64,000 nt of DNA from Stenotrophomonas sp. UBA2124 (GCA_002329155.1 DCXY01000049.1:76771-140770); one strand, 5' to 3'; positions 45,099 to 55,923 are shown, counted from the stretch's first letter. Numbers and translations: made by a program. The notes: generated by a model not told the origin, from the sequence alone.

Positions 45099-46778
45099 TT
45101 ACAGCGCCTGCGCATGCACCCCGGCCACGGCCCGGCCCGACGGGTCGGCCATGCTGGCGAAGCTGGCATCCCACGCAATCGCCGCTGGTGAGGAACAGGC
45201 AATCGACTTGCCGCCCGGCACCGTTTCCGACGCGGCATGGCTGGGGAAGAACTGCTCGAACAGGTGGCGGTAGTAGTACGCCTCCTTGGTCTGCGGCGGG
45301 TTGTGCGGGAAACGCTTGTCGGCAGCGGCCAGTACGCGGTCGCTGACCTGCTCCTCGGCATGCGCCTTCAGCCCGTCGATCCAACCATAGCCCACGCCAT
45401 CGCTGAACTGCTCCTTCTGCCGCCACAGGATTTCCTTCGGCAGGTAGCCTTCGAACGCTTCGCGCAGCACCGCCTTCTCGATGCGGCCACTGGCCTTGTC
45501 CACCATCTTGTGGCGTGCGTCCATCTTCATCGCCACGTCGAGGAACTCACGGTCCAGGAACGGCACGCGCGGCTCCACGCCCCAGGCCATCATCGACTTG
45601 TTGGCACGCAGGCAATCGTAGTTGTTCAGCGCATCGAGCTTGCGCACCAGTTCCTCGTGGAACTCACGTGCGTTCGGCGCCTTGTGGAAATACAGGTAGC
45701 CGCCAAAGATTTCGTCACTGCCCTCACCGGACAGCACCATCTTCACCCCCATCGCCTTGATGCGCCGTGCCAGCAGGAACATCGGCGTGGACGCACGGAT
45801 GGTGGTGACGTCATAGGTCTCGATATGGCGGATCACTTCCGGCAGTGCATCCAGCCCCTCCTCGAAGGTGTACTCGAAACCGTGGTGCACGGTGCCCAGC
45901 GCCTCGGCCGCAACCTTGGCCGCGGCCAGATCCGGCGAGCCCTTCAGGCCGATGGCAAAGCTGTGCAGGCGCGGCCACCAGGCCTCGCTCTGGCCGCCAT
46001 CCTCGATGCGATGCCGTGCATAACGCGCCGCCACCGCTGCCACCAGCGAGGAATCCAGACCGCCGGAAAGCAGCACGCCATAGGGCACGTCGGTCATCAA
46101 CTGACGGTGCACTGCACGCTCGAAGGCTTCGCGCAGTTCGGTCAGCGATATATCCACGCTTTCCACGGCGTCGTAGTCACGCCACGGGCGCTCGTAATAC
46201 TTGCTCAGCGTGCCGGTGCTGCTGTCGTACCAGTGGCCCGGCGGGAACTGCGCGACATCGGCGCAGGTATCGGACAGCGATTTCATTTCCGACGCCACGC
46301 ACAGCCTGCCCTGCTTGTCATGGCCCCAGTACAGCGGCACCACGCCGATGGGGTCGCGCGCGATCAGCACCCTGCCCTTGGCCTTGTCCCACAGCGCGAA
46401 GGCGAAAATGCCGTTGAGGCGGTTGAGGAACGAGGCCGGCTCATCCTCGCGGTACAGCGCATTGATCACCTCGCAGTCCGAACCGGTCTGGAAGGCGTAG
46501 GGCTGGGTGAGTTCCTGCTTCAGCTCCTGGTGGTTGTAGATCTCGCCGTTGACCGCAAGCGCCAGTTCGCCATCGTCGGACAGCAGCGGCTGCGAGCCAC
46601 CCGCCGGGTCCACGATGGCCAGGCGCTCGTGCACCAGGATGGCGCCGTCGTCCACATACACGCCGCTCCAGTCCGGGCCGCGGTGGCGCTGCCGCTGTGA
46701 TTGTTCAAGTGCCTGCCGGCGCAATGCCTGCAGGTCGTCGCCCGGTTGCAGGCCGAAGATGCCGAAGATGGAACACAT
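45099..46778 (-). CDS. asnB: Asparagine synthetase B (glutamine-hydrolysing)
   Basis: A 559-residue enzyme of E. coli AsnB length. MCSIFGIFG exposes catalytic Cys2 of the class II glutaminase, with HRGPDWSGVYV and AVNGEIYNHQEL completing it. The synthetase domain shows the PP-loop VLLSGGLDSSLVAA and LSGEGSDEIFGGYLYF. It makes asparagine from aspartate, glutamine and ATP. AGGAG lies eight bases before ATG 46778. The 265-base leader upstream contains an Asn-rich peptide and alternative hairpins (46887-47043), so expression is probably set by asparagine through transcription attenuation. Confidence 0.95.
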   Translation of the reverse strand: MCSIFGIFGLQPGDDLQALRRQALEQSQRQRHRGPDWSGVYVDDGAILVHERLAIVDPAGGSQPLLSDDGELALAVNGEIYNHQELKQELTQPYAFQTGSDCEVINALYREDEPASFLNRLNGIFAFALWDKAKGRVLIARDPIGVVPLYWGHDKQGRLCVASEMKSLSDTCADVAQFPPGHWYDSSTGTLSKYYERPWRDYDAVESVDISLTELREAFERAVHRQLMTDVPYGVLLSGGLDSSLVAAVAARYARHRIEDGGQSEAWWPRLHSFAIGLKGSPDLAAAKVAAEALGTVHHGFEYTFEEGLDALPEVIRHIETYDVTTIRASTPMFLLARRIKAMGVKMVLSGEGSDEIFGGYLYFHKAPNAREFHEELVRKLDALNNYDCLRANKSMMAWGVEPRVPFLDREFLDVAMKMDARHKMVDKASGRIEKAVLREAFEGYLPKEILWRQKEQFSDGVGYGWIDGLKAHAEEQVSDRVLAAADKRFPHNPPQTKEAYYYRHLFEQFFPSHAASETVPGGKSIACSSPAAIAWDASFASMADPSGRAVAGVHAQAL

Positions 46779-46886
46779 GGGGAAGCTCCTTGGATGTGGG
46801 GATAAACCGTTGAAGCAGTAACCATGGAAGCCGGTGCAGCGTGCTGGTGCGGGCTTTCAGGGCGGTGACGTATTCGGCACCCGGCC

Positions 46887-46918
46887 ACAAAAAAACCCGC
46901 ATCGGCCGATGCGGGTTT
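46887..46918 (-). terminator. asnB leader terminator (attenuator)
   Basis: On the minus strand AAACCCGCATCGG and CCGATGCGGGTTT form a perfect 13 bp stem, followed by a run of seven U. It lies 30 bases after the leader-peptide stop and about 115 bases before asnB, so transcripts ending here never reach the gene. Confidence 0.9.
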
Positions 46919-47005
46919 CCTGGTCACTGGGCGTGTGGTGCTTAGGCTCAGTCGCAGACCCGCATCGGCCGCGCGCGATTATTCGCAATCGCATTATTGC
47001 GATTG
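46904..47005 (-). promoter_or_regulatory. Alternative (antiterminator) RNA structure in asnB leader
   Basis: Segment 1: a perfect 8 bp hairpin CAATCGCA/TGCGATTG (47005-46986) lies within the Asn codons. Segment 2: GGCCGATGCGGGTC (46970-46957) covers the last leader codons. Segment 3: ACCCGCATCGGCC (46916-46904) is the upstream terminator arm. Segments 2 and 3 can pair over 13 bases, which excludes the terminator. A ribosome stalled on Asn codons 21-22 would leave segment 2 free. This is the classic amino-acid attenuation layout. Confidence 0.8.
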
Positions 47006-47043
47006 TTCGAATTGGTCACGTTGGTGCGGGCGGTGAGGATCAT
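46948..47043 (-). CDS. Asparagine-rich leader peptide of asnB
   Basis: A 31-codon frame with 8 Asn codons: TNVTNSNNRNNAIANN occupies residues 7-22. Six of the eight are AAT, the less used Asn codon in a genome this GC-rich. The stop lies 30 bases before the attenuator stem. No Shine-Dalgarno is visible; the predicted -10 (46.6 bases wide promoter at 47051-47080) would place the transcript start at or next to the ATG, so translation may be leaderless. By analogy with trp, his and leu leaders it measures charged tRNA-Asn. Confidence 0.82.
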   Translation of the reverse strand: MILTARTNVTNSNNRNNAIANNRARPMRVCD

Positions 47044-47050
47044 GTGGCCG

Positions 47051-47080
47051 ACGATAGCCCGACTTTCAGGGCGCGTGCAA
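47051..47080 (-). promoter_or_regulatory. asnB leader promoter
   Basis: On the minus strand TTGCAC (47080-47075), 18 bases, TATCGT (47056-47051). The expected transcription start falls about 7 bases further on, at the leader ATG (47043). Confidence 0.6.
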
Positions 47081-47237
47081 CAGTTTCTTGGGTAACCGGT
47101 GGGTAGCAGGGAATCGTGTTCGGGCCGCATGCCATGGCAAACCGCCATCGGGAACCGGAGAACGAATCAGGCTTTCCTCTCGGGTGGCTCTTCGTCTCCT
47201 GCTCGTCCCTCCCTCCCAGCTCGCCCTCCCCCCAGCT

Positions 47238-47426
47238 CGTCATTCCCGCGCAGGCGGGAATCGCTCTTGCTCTTGGCCTCTTGCTTAGACGCTTCTCCAA
47301 AGGCAACCGCAAACGGACAGCCCGCGCCCAGACCGATTCCCGCCTACGCGGGAATGACGACTTGAAGCCCACAGGGCGTTTGGTCAGCCCATGCCCAGAT
47401 CGATTCCCGACTGCGCGGGAATGACG
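47238..47426. repeat. Three CGTCATTCCCGC palindromes
   Basis: Units at 47238-47263, 47334-47359 and 47401-47426 share CGATTCCCGC and GCGGGAATGACG arms around a short loop; the first is in the opposite orientation to the others. Same family as the inverted pair before pstC. They fill the 480-base gap between the asnB promoter and dapE, where no gene is seen. Spacing is irregular, unlike a CRISPR. Confidence 0.75.
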
Positions 47427-47522
47427 CCCTGAAGCCCAAGGCGCATGCCCGGCCCACGACCGGGCCGGTGCCCGCATGCGCGGAATTCAGGGCTTGCTGC
47501 CGTTGTTGCTGGCCCGCCTGCC

Positions 47523-48650
47523 TCAGGCCAGCAGGCGCTCCACCAGGCGGCGATACAGGTCCGGCAGGGCTTCCAGATCGGCCAGGCGCACGTTCTCATC
47601 CACCTGGTGGATGCTGGCGTTGACCGGCCCCACCTCGATGCACTGCGCGCCCAGCGGGGCGATGAAACGGGCGTCGGAGGTGCCACCGCCGGTACTCTCC
47701 TCCGGCAGCGCCCCGGCGAACTCGGCCAGCACCTCGCGCGCCACACTGCGCAGGCGCCCTTCCGGGGTGTAGAACGGCTCGCCGCTGCGGTGCCAATGCA
47801 GCTCGTAATCCAACCCGTGACGCTCGAACAGCGTGGTGATCTCCAACTCCAGCGCCTCCGCGCTCCAGTGCGGGTTGTAGCGCAGGTTGAACATCACCTG
47901 CAGTTCGCCCGGAATCACGTTGTTGGCGCCGGTGCCGCCATGGATGTTGGAAATCTGCAGGCTGGTGGGCGGGAAGCTCTCGTAACCATCGTCCCAATGC
48001 CGCGCGACCAGTTCGGCCAATGCCGGCGCCGCCTGATGGATGGGGTTGCGCGCCTTGTCCGGGTAGGCCACATGGCCCTGCACACCCTTGACCAGCAGCT
48101 TGGCCGACAGGCTGCCGCGACGCCCCACGCGCAGCAGGTCGCCCAGCGTCGCGGTGGACGAGGGCTCACCGGTGATGCACCAGTCGATCACCTGCCCACG
48201 CTCGCGGAACAGCCTGGCGACGTGGCGCACGCCGTCGATGGCGTCGCCCTCTTCATCACTGGTCAGCAACAGCGCCAGCGTGCCGGCGTGGTTCGGGTGC
48301 TCGGCGACGTACTGCTCGGCCGCCACCACGAACGCCGCCACGCTGCCCTTCATGTCGGCCGCGCCGCGCCCGTATAGCACGCCCTCGCGCACCTGCGGCT
48401 GGAACGGATCACTGGCCCAGTTCTCCAACGGCCCGGTCGGCACCACGTCGGTGTGCCCCAGCAGCACCAGTACCGGTGCGCCATGACCATGCGTGGCCCA
48501 GAGGTTGTCCACTTCACCCAGCCGCAGGTGCTCGCACTGGAAGCCCGCAGCGCCCAGCCGTTCGGCGATCAGCTGCTGGCAGCCGGCGTCCTCCGGCGTT
48601 ACCGAAGGGCGCGCGATCAACTCGCAGGTCAGGTCGAATACGTCGCTCAT
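47523..48650 (-). CDS. dapE: Succinyl-diaminopimelate desuccinylase
   Basis: A 375-residue M20 metallopeptidase of DapE length. [53 protein letters not shown] and [20 protein letters not shown] supply the di-zinc ligands and catalytic acid. It releases L,L-diaminopimelate from its N-succinyl form in lysine and peptidoglycan synthesis. ATG 48650 has GGGAG upstream; the frame extends further without support. It lies downstream of dapD, with an ArsC-like gene between them. Confidence 0.94.
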   Translation of the reverse strand: MSDVFDLTCELIARPSVTPEDAGCQQLIAERLGAAGFQCEHLRLGEVDNLWATHGHGAPVLVLLGHTDVVPTGPLENWASDPFQPQVREGVLYGRGAADMKGSVAAFVVAAEQYVAEHPNHAGTLALLLTSDEEGDAIDGVRHVARLFRERGQVIDWCITGEPSSTATLGDLLRVGRRGSLSAKLLVKGVQGHVAYPDKARNPIHQAAPALAELVARHWDDGYESFPPTSLQISNIHGGTGANNVIPGELQVMFNLRYNPHWSAEALELEITTLFERHGLDYELHWHRSGEPFYTPEGRLRSVAREVLAEFAGALPEESTGGGTSDARFIAPLGAQCIEVGPVNASIHQVDENVRLADLEALPDLYRRLVERLLA

Positions 48651-48681
48651 GCCAAGCTCCCGAAATCGTGAAACGTCGCGC

Positions 48682-49038
48682 TCAGGCAATACCGAAGCGC
48701 TTCTTGAAACCGTTGTCGCTGAAGCCCTGGCTGAACTGGCCATCGTCGGTGATCACCACCGGGCGCTTGATCAGCTGCGGGTATTCGCGCAGCAGCAGCT
48801 TCCATTCGGCATCGGAAGCGGCGCCCTTGCGGTTGTCCGGCAGCTGCCGCCAGGTGGTGGAGGACTTGTTGATCATCGCCTCGAAACCACCGGCCTTGCT
48901 TGCCCATTCCACCAGCACTTCAGGCGTCGGCTTGTTGTCGCGGTAATCCACGAAGGTATGGGCGATGCCGAAGCGATCCAGCCACTTGGTGGCCTTCCTG
49001 CAGGTGTCGCAGTTCTTCAAACCGTAAATCCTCGTCAT
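48682..49038 (-). CDS. ArsC/Spx family protein (YffB-like)
   Basis: A 118-residue thioredoxin-fold protein of the ArsC superfamily. [20 protein letters not shown] contains a CxxC redox motif and [16 protein letters not shown] is the conserved C-terminal strand with Arg. YffB-like members sit next to dapE in many proteobacteria; their function is unsettled (possible glutathione-dependent thiol reductase). Its place between dapD and dapE argues for a conserved neighbourhood, not arsenic resistance. Confidence 0.88.
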   Translation of the reverse strand: MTRIYGLKNCDTCRKATKWLDRFGIAHTFVDYRDNKPTPEVLVEWASKAGGFEAMINKSSTTWRQLPDNRKGAASDAEWKLLLREYPQLIKRPVVITDDGQFSQGFSDNGFKKRFGIA

Positions 49039-49080
49039 GGGTTCAGCTCACGCGTTTGTCAGTGGCACCGGACATGCAAT

Positions 49081-49148
49081 GCCCTCATCCGCCCCTTCGG
49101 GGCACCTTCCCCCAAAAGGGGGCTGCAGGTCCCATCAACGGGAAAAGG
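49081..49148. repeat. Third copy of the dispersed block found in the tpm arms
   Basis: From GCCCTCATCCGCCCCTTCGG to GGTCCCATCAACGGGAAAAGG it repeats the middle block of 41876-41948 and, inverted, of 40900-40973. Here it lacks the adjoining SMAG unit and terminal hairpin. It lies between dapD and the ArsC-like gene. Confidence 0.8.
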
Positions 49149-49162
49149 TTATGCCGATGTGC

Positions 49163-50257
49163 TCAGTCCGCCAGACCGCGCAGCAGGTCGTTGACGCTGG
49201 TCTTGCTGCGCGTGCGCGCATCCACCTGCTTGACGATCACCGCGCAGTACAGCGAGTGCGTGCCGTCCTTGGACGGCAGCGAGCCGCTGACCACCACGCT
49301 GTACGGCGGAATGTAGCCGTAGCTGATTTCGCCGGTGGCGCGGTTGTAGATGCGGGTGCTCTGGCTGAGGAACACGCCCATGCCGATCACGCTGTGGTGG
49401 CCGACCACCACGCCCTCCACCACTTCCGAGCGCGCACCGATGAAGCAGTGGTCCTCGATGATGGTCGGGCTGGCCTGCAACGGCTCCAGCACGCCGCCGA
49501 TGCCGGCGCCGCCGGACAGGTGGCAGTGCTTGCCGATCTGCGCGCACGAACCCACCGTGGCCCAGGTATCGACCATGGTGCCCTCGCCCACATGCGCGCC
49601 GATGTTGGTGAAGCTCGGCATCAGCACCACGTCCTTGCCGAAGTGGGTGCCGCGGCGGGCGATGGCGCCCGGCACCACGCGCACGCCCGCCTGCCGGAAA
49701 CGGGTTTCGTCATAGCCCTCGAAGCGCGACTCCACCTTGTCCCAGAACGGCGCGGGGCTGCCGTCCATCACCGCCATGTCGTTGACGCGGAAGTACAGCA
49801 GCACCGCCTTCTTCAGCCATTCGTTGACCTTCCAGCCACCATTGCCATCGGGCTCGGCAACGCGGAACTCGCCCGATTCCAGGCCGTCGATGACGCGGTT
49901 CACCAGCGGGCGGGTCGAACCTTCGATCTCGTCCACGGTGAGCATGGTGCGGCGCTCGAACGCGCTCTCGATGCTGAACTTCATTTCGGCCACGCCCGGT
50001 GCCGGCGGCTTGCGCAGGCTGCGCGGGCCCACCGATTCCACGCTCTTCGGCTTGCCTGCGGCAACGGCCTTCTTCGGCACTGCCTTGGCAGCCGGCACGG
50101 CCTTCTTTGCCGGGGCGGCAGGCTTTTTGGCAACGACCTTTTGGGCTGCTGCCTTTTTGACTGCCGCCTTCGTCACGGACTTCTTCGCTGCCGGCTTGGT
50201 GGCGGTCTTCTTCGGCGCGGCCTTGCGGGCGGCGGGCTTGGGCTTGGTGGTTGCCAT
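49163..50257 (-). CDS. dapD: Tetrahydrodipicolinate N-succinyltransferase with basic N-terminal tail
   Basis: A 364-residue protein. From about residue 92 it matches DapD (E. coli length about 274): [12 protein letters not shown], then the left-handed beta-helix with [40 protein letters not shown] and [18 protein letters not shown]. It succinylates tetrahydrodipicolinate in lysine synthesis. Residues 1-91 are an extra Lys/Ala/Pro-rich tail ([20 protein letters not shown] and similar), resembling histone H1 tails. ATG 49984 would give the canonical protein but lacks a strong ribosome binding site. ATG 50257 overlaps the glnD stop (ATGA). Confidence 0.92.
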   Translation of the reverse strand: MATTKPKPAARKAAPKKTATKPAAKKSVTKAAVKKAAAQKVVAKKPAAPAKKAVPAAKAVPKKAVAAGKPKSVESVGPRSLRKPPAPGVAEMKFSIESAFERRTMLTVDEIEGSTRPLVNRVIDGLESGEFRVAEPDGNGGWKVNEWLKKAVLLYFRVNDMAVMDGSPAPFWDKVESRFEGYDETRFRQAGVRVVPGAIARRGTHFGKDVVLMPSFTNIGAHVGEGTMVDTWATVGSCAQIGKHCHLSGGAGIGGVLEPLQASPTIIEDHCFIGARSEVVEGVVVGHHSVIGMGVFLSQSTRIYNRATGEISYGYIPPYSVVVSGSLPSKDGTHSLYCAVIVKQVDARTRSKTSVNDLLRGLAD

Positions 50258-52905
50258 CAGCGGGGGTCTCCTGGCGCTCTATCGGGTTCCAGGCTGGCCA
50301 GCAACGCTTCGCGCAGGGCCTGCCGGGAGGTTTCGGTAAGGGGTTGATCGTGGCGATCGGTCAGCTGGAACTGGTCTTCGGCACGCTCGCCGAACGTGGC
50401 GATGCGCGCATCCTGCACGCGCAGGCGCTGGTCGCGCAGCACATGCGCCACGTCGGCCAGCAGGCCGGGGCGGTCCGGTGCCACCAGGTTCAACAGGGTG
50501 CGGCCGTCCTTGTTGGCATCGATGAACTCGATGCGCGGCGCGAAACGGAAATGCCGCAACTGGCGCGGCATCACCCGGCGCGCCGGGCGCAACGCCTGCA
50601 GATTTCCGCTCAGCGCCTTGCGCAGTGCTGCTTCCAGCCGCGCGGTATTGCCATCGGCGAAACTGACCGCCGGCGTCACCTCGAAACTGTCGAAGATGGT
50701 GTCTTCCGGGCCGTCGAGCACGCGCGCACGGTGGATGCCGTAACCGGCGCGGTCCAGGGTCATCACGATGGCCGCGAACAGGCCGTCACGGTCGGGCGAA
50801 TGCACGAATACTTCCAGCGCATCGCTTTCGGGGGCAATGCGCCGCACCTTCACCAGCGTGCCACCCTTGTCCACCTCCATCAGCGAACTGGCCTGCCACA
50901 CCAGCTGCTCGGGGCGGAAGCGCAGGAAGCTCTCATCCGGCATCGCGCTGAACTGGCGTTCGATCACTGCATCGTCGTGGCCCAGCAGGCGCATCTGCGC
51001 GTGCACGTTGTCACGCGCTTCCTGCACGCGCTCGGCGATGGGCAGGGTCTGCTCGCCCCCTTCGCGCAATGCACGGCGGGCGGCGAAATACAGATCGGCC
51101 AGCAGGCGGTCCTTCCACGCATTCCACAGCTTGGGGCTGGTGCCGGCGATGTCGGCGCAGGTCAGCAGATAGAGGTAGTCCAGCCGCTCACGGTCACCCA
51201 CCAGCGTGGCGAAACGGTGGATCACCTCCGGGTCGGTGATGTCCTGCTTCTGTGCGGTCACCGACATGCGCAGGTGCTGCTCCACCAGCCACGCCACCAG
51301 CTCGGTATCGGAGCTGCTCAGGCCATGGGCGCTGCAGAATTCGCGTGCATCCACCGCGCCCAGTTCGGAGTGGTCGCCACCACGCCCCTTGGCGATGTCA
51401 TGGAACAGGCCCGCCAGCAGCAGCAGCTCCGGCTTGCGCAGGCGCGGCCAGACTTCATGGGCGATGGAGAAACGCTCGTCGGCGCGGCCGGCGGCGAACA
51501 GGCCGATGTTCCGCAGCACCATCAGGGTGTGCTGGTCCACGGTGTAGACGTGAAACAGATCGAACTGCATGCGCCCGGATACCTGCGCGAAGGCAGGAAT
51601 CCACTGCCCCAGCACGCCCAGCCGCGCCATGCGTGAGAGTGTGTCCACCGCGCGCGGGCCACGCAGCAGCGCCATGAACTGCGCGCGCACCGTGGCATCG
51701 ACTTCGGTGTAGGAAGGAATCTCATCCAGCAGCTCGGCCAGACCGCGTGCGGTCATCGAATGCAGTCCGCGCACGTCGCTGGTGCGCGCCCAGCAGGCGA
51801 ACAAGGCGAACACGCTGGCGATGCTGTCATGCGGCCACAGCGGGTCGTCCGCCGACAGGTAGCCACGACGCAGCGAGAAACCATCGCCTACCGGCAGCGG
51901 CACCGCTTCGCCGTCGAACTGCTCCTCGAAACGCTGCAGCAGGCGGTCGCTGATGCGCCGGATCACCGCCGCGCTGCGGTAGAAGCCCTGCATCATCTTC
52001 TCGACACCCAGGCTTTCGGCGTCATCGACGAAGCCCATGCGTGCGGCCAGCGCCTTCTGGTGGTCGAAGCGCAGCCGCTCCTCGGCGCGCTGTGCCACCA
52101 GATGCAGGCCGAAGCGCAGCCGTGCCAGCACCAGCCGCTCACGCTTGAGCGCGGCCGCTTCGTCCAGGCCCAGATGCCCCAGCCCGACCAGCGCATCGAT
52201 GTTGCCCACGCCGAAGGCGCGCAGCGCCATCCAGCCCAGCGTATTGAGATCACGCAGACCACCGGGGCCGTCCTTGATGTCCGGCTCCAGGTTGTCGGCA
52301 GTGTCGCCAAAGCGCTGGTGCCGGCGCAGCAGCTCCTCGCGCTTGGTCAGGAAGTATTCGCGCGCCGGCCAGATCAGCGTGGGCGACACGGCCCGTGCCA
52401 GCGCCTGCTGGGCGAAGGGTTCGGCACAGACCGGGCGCGCTTCGATCAGCGCGGTCAACACGGTCTGGTCGGCCGCCGCCTGCGTGCATTGCGCGGCGGA
52501 GCGCACCGCGTGGCTGGCCGGAAGGCCGGCATCCCACAGCAGCGCGAACAGCCGCGCCAGTGCCGCAGCGTGGGCATGCTGCGCATCGTTCTCACCGAAA
52601 ACCAGCAGGTCGATGTCCGAGCACGGGAACAACTCACCGCGCCCATAACCGCCTACCGCGAACAGCGCCAGCCCGCTGTCCGTGCCCATGCAGCGCCGCC
52701 ACGCCTCGCACAGCAGCTGGTCCACCGCGCGGGCGCGCAGCGCCAGCAACCGCTCGACGTTGTCGGCCTGCTCGAAGCGCCGGGCCAGCCGGGCGTCGTT
52801 GTGCGCAAGCCACTGCCGGGCCTGTTCGGCCCAGCCTGCATCACCGGCGGGGTCCGCCGGCGCGTCCGGTACGTTCTCTACCAGGCCCGCCGGCAGTTGG
52901 CTCAT
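50257..52905 (-). CDS. glnD: Bifunctional [protein-PII] uridylyltransferase/uridylyl-removing enzyme
   Basis: An 882-residue protein with GlnD domain order: nucleotidyltransferase ([20 protein letters not shown], about residues 75-95), a GlnD helical region ([20 protein letters not shown]), an HD phosphohydrolase ([20 protein letters not shown]), and two C-terminal ACT domains ([20 protein letters not shown] and [20 protein letters not shown]). It senses glutamine and controls PII uridylylation. It overlaps map by four bases at its start and dapD by one base at its stop, forming a map-glnD-dapD transcript. Confidence 0.95.
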   Translation of the reverse strand: MSQLPAGLVENVPDAPADPAGDAGWAEQARQWLAHNDARLARRFEQADNVERLLALRARAVDQLLCEAWRRCMGTDSGLALFAVGGYGRGELFPCSDIDLLVFGENDAQHAHAAALARLFALLWDAGLPASHAVRSAAQCTQAAADQTVLTALIEARPVCAEPFAQQALARAVSPTLIWPAREYFLTKREELLRRHQRFGDTADNLEPDIKDGPGGLRDLNTLGWMALRAFGVGNIDALVGLGHLGLDEAAALKRERLVLARLRFGLHLVAQRAEERLRFDHQKALAARMGFVDDAESLGVEKMMQGFYRSAAVIRRISDRLLQRFEEQFDGEAVPLPVGDGFSLRRGYLSADDPLWPHDSIASVFALFACWARTSDVRGLHSMTARGLAELLDEIPSYTEVDATVRAQFMALLRGPRAVDTLSRMARLGVLGQWIPAFAQVSGRMQFDLFHVYTVDQHTLMVLRNIGLFAAGRADERFSIAHEVWPRLRKPELLLLAGLFHDIAKGRGGDHSELGAVDAREFCSAHGLSSSDTELVAWLVEQHLRMSVTAQKQDITDPEVIHRFATLVGDRERLDYLYLLTCADIAGTSPKLWNAWKDRLLADLYFAARRALREGGEQTLPIAERVQEARDNVHAQMRLLGHDDAVIERQFSAMPDESFLRFRPEQLVWQASSLMEVDKGGTLVKVRRIAPESDALEVFVHSPDRDGLFAAIVMTLDRAGYGIHRARVLDGPEDTIFDSFEVTPAVSFADGNTARLEAALRKALSGNLQALRPARRVMPRQLRHFRFAPRIEFIDANKDGRTLLNLVAPDRPGLLADVAHVLRDQRLRVQDARIATFGERAEDQFQLTDRHDQPLTETSRQALREALLASLEPDRAPGDPR

Positions 52906-53690
52906 GCCGGCGCGGATTCGGCGGATGACTCGGCCGGCGACAGCGTCAGCACCTCCACGCCATCCTCGGTCACCGCGATCATGTGCTCCCACTGCGCCGA
53001 GAGCTTGCGGTCCTTGGTGACCACGGTCCAGCCGTCGGGAAGCACCTTGGTGTAGCGGGTGCCTTCATTGATCATCGGTTCGATGGTGAAGGTCATGCCC
53101 GGCTTGAGCACCAGGCCCTGGCCCGGACGGCCGTAATGCAGCACCTGCGGCTCATCGTGATAGACCTTGCCGATGCCGTGGCCGCAGTACTCGCGCACCA
53201 CGCTGAAACGCTCGGACTCCGCGTATTCCTGGATGGCATGGCCCACGTCACCCAGCGTCGCGCCCGGCTTGACCGCACGGATGCCGCGCCACATCGCTTC
53301 CCTGGTGGTTTCCACCAGGCGCTTGGCCATGACCGACGGGGTGCCCACGTAGTACATGCGGCTGGTATCGCCGTGCCAGCCATCCTTGATGACGGTCACG
53401 TCGATGTTGATGATGTCCCCGTCCTTGAGCGCCTTGGCCTCGCTGGGGATGCCGTGGCAGATGACGTTGTTGACCGAGGTGCACACGGTCTTGGGGAACC
53501 CGCGGTAGCCGACGTTGGCCGGAATCGCACCCTGCACGTTGATGATGTGGTCGTGGCAGATGCGGTCCAGCTCCTCGGTGGTCACACCGGGCTTGACGTG
53601 GGGACCAATGATGTCGAGCACCTCGGCCGCCAGGCGGCCGGCGATGCGCATCTTCTCGATTTCTTCGGGGGTTTTCAGATGGATTGCCAT
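52902..53690 (-). CDS. map: Methionine aminopeptidase type I
   Basis: A 262-residue pita-bread-fold peptidase. Metal ligands lie in [20 protein letters not shown] (two Asp), [20 protein letters not shown] (His), [10 protein letters not shown] (Glu) and [12 protein letters not shown] (Glu). It removes N-terminal methionine from nascent proteins. ATG 53690 ([11 protein letters not shown]) is the family start; ATG 53708 is upstream with no better ribosome binding site. It is divergent from rpsB. Confidence 0.95.
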   Translation of the reverse strand: MAIHLKTPEEIEKMRIAGRLAAEVLDIIGPHVKPGVTTEELDRICHDHIINVQGAIPANVGYRGFPKTVCTSVNNVICHGIPSEAKALKDGDIINIDVTVIKDGWHGDTSRMYYVGTPSVMAKRLVETTREAMWRGIRAVKPGATLGDVGHAIQEYAESERFSVVREYCGHGIGKVYHDEPQVLHYGRPGQGLVLKPGMTFTIEPMINEGTRYTKVLPDGWTVVTKDRKLSAQWEHMIAVTEDGVEVLTLSPAESSAESAPA

Positions 53691-53807
53691 CCGGCCATTA
53701 TCGCCCATTTGGCGCGGCCCGCCGAGCTTGACGGGCGCTCATCACCATTGTGAATGGGAATTGGCTGCCGCCCACTGGCCGCCCTGCCTGCCCACCCGCA
53801 CCCCGGT

Positions 53808-53837
53808 TTGCGCCGCCCTGCCTGGCCCGGCTATACT
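53808..53837 (+). promoter_or_regulatory. rpsB-tsf promoter and long leader
   Basis: TTGCGC (53808-53813), 18 bases, TATACT (53832-53837). Transcription from here gives a leader of about 230 bases before rpsB, rich in short dyads (GCCGGGCG, CCGGGGTG) and without an open frame of note. S2 is known to autoregulate through the rpsB leader in other gammaproteobacteria; whether this one does is inference. The 385-base map-rpsB gap contains nothing else recognised. Confidence 0.6.
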
Positions 53838-54075
53838 CCGCAGGCTTTGTCGGGCGCCTGCCCGGCAGAACCGCCCACGCCGGGCGTCACCGGCGAATCC
53901 ACACCCTACGCCCCCATCCGTGCCGGGGTGCCCTGCCAGTCAGGGTTCGGCCACGGAGGCGCAGGGGAAGCCCAACCCCGGAACCGATGTGCGCCCTACA
54001 GGCTGCACAGGCATGCACGGCTTTCACAACAGCCGCCGCGCAGGCCAGCAACGGTTCCCCATCAGGAGTTCTGCA

Positions 54076-54888
<813 letters not shown>

Positions 54889-55022
54889 TGCATCGGGCGG
54901 GCGCATTGACTGCGCCCGCTTCCCCTGTACCGGCGCGCCCGCGCGCCGGTCACTGACAGGGCCACGTAACAACGGCCGGCAATCATTGCCGGCTTGCCCC
55001 TTTCTATTCGTGAGGTAATTCC

Positions 55023-55901
55023 ATGGAAATCACTGCTTCCCTGGTCAAGGAACTGCGTGAGCGCACCGGCGCCGGCATGATGGAGTGCAAGAAGGCTCTG
55101 TCCGAAGCTGGCGGCAACATCGATGCCGCTGCTGAAGCCCTGCGCAAGTCCGGCGCCGCCAAGGCCGACAAGAAGGCCGACCGCGTCACCGCCGAAGGCC
55201 GCATTGGTGTTGCACAGGACGGCGGCAAGGCCGTGCTGGTTGAAGTGAACTCGGAAACCGACTTCGTTGCCAACGACGTCAACTTCAAGAACTTCGTCGA
55301 TGCCGTCGCCCAGGCCGCCCTGGCCTCCGGCGCCGCCGACGTGGAAGCCCTGAAGTCGGCCAAGCTGCCGGGCGGCGAGACCGTTGAAGAGTCGCGCGCC
55401 ACCGCCATCCAGAAGCTGGGCGAGAACATCCAGATCCGTCGCCTGGTCAAGGTTGACGGCAACAACACCGTCGGCGCCTACGTGCACACCAACGGCAAGA
55501 TTGGCGTGCTGGTTGACCTGGCTGGCGGCAACGCCGAGCTGGCCAACGGCCTGGCCATGCACGTGGCCGCGATGAACCCGCCGCACAACAAGGCTGCCGA
55601 CGTGCCGGCCGAGTTCGTTGCCAAGGAAAAGGAAATCGAGCTGGCCAAGATGAGCGAGAAGGACAAGGCCAAGCCGGCTGAAATCCTGGAAAAGATCATC
55701 AGCGGCAAGATCAACAAGATCATCAGCGAAGTGACCCTGTACGGCCAGAGCTACGTGCTGGACAGCGACAAGACCGTCGAGCAGGCCGTCAAGGCCGCCG
55801 GTGGCGACGTTGTCGGCTTCCAGCGCCTGGTGGTTGGCGAAGGCATCGAGAAGGTGGTGGAAGACTACGCCGCCGAAGTTGCCAAGGCCATGCAGGTCTG
55901 A
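55023..55901 (+). CDS. tsf: Elongation factor Ts
   Basis: A 292-residue EF-Ts. [20 protein letters not shown] and [20 protein letters not shown] form the N-terminal domain; [20 protein letters not shown] is the conserved TDFV motif that contacts EF-Tu; the two core subdomains and coiled-coil follow. It is the nucleotide exchange factor for EF-Tu. GTGAGGTAATTCC precedes the ATG. A strong terminator follows. Confidence 0.96.
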   Translation: MEITASLVKELRERTGAGMMECKKALSEAGGNIDAAAEALRKSGAAKADKKADRVTAEGRIGVAQDGGKAVLVEVNSETDFVANDVNFKNFVDAVAQAALASGAADVEALKSAKLPGGETVEESRATAIQKLGENIQIRRLVKVDGNNTVGAYVHTNGKIGVLVDLAGGNAELANGLAMHVAAMNPPHNKAADVPAEFVAKEKEIELAKMSEKDKAKPAEILEKIISGKINKIISEVTLYGQSYVLDSDKTVEQAVKAAGGDVVGFQRLVVGEGIEKVVEDYAAEVAKAMQV

Positions 55902-55923
55902 TTTCAGCCTGGCTGTGGTAGGG

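Noticed and set aside
48682..49038. Arsenic resistance determinant
   Set aside because: The ArsC-fold protein is of the YffB/Spx type, with no arsR, arsB or ACR3 gene nearby, and belongs to the dap neighbourhood.
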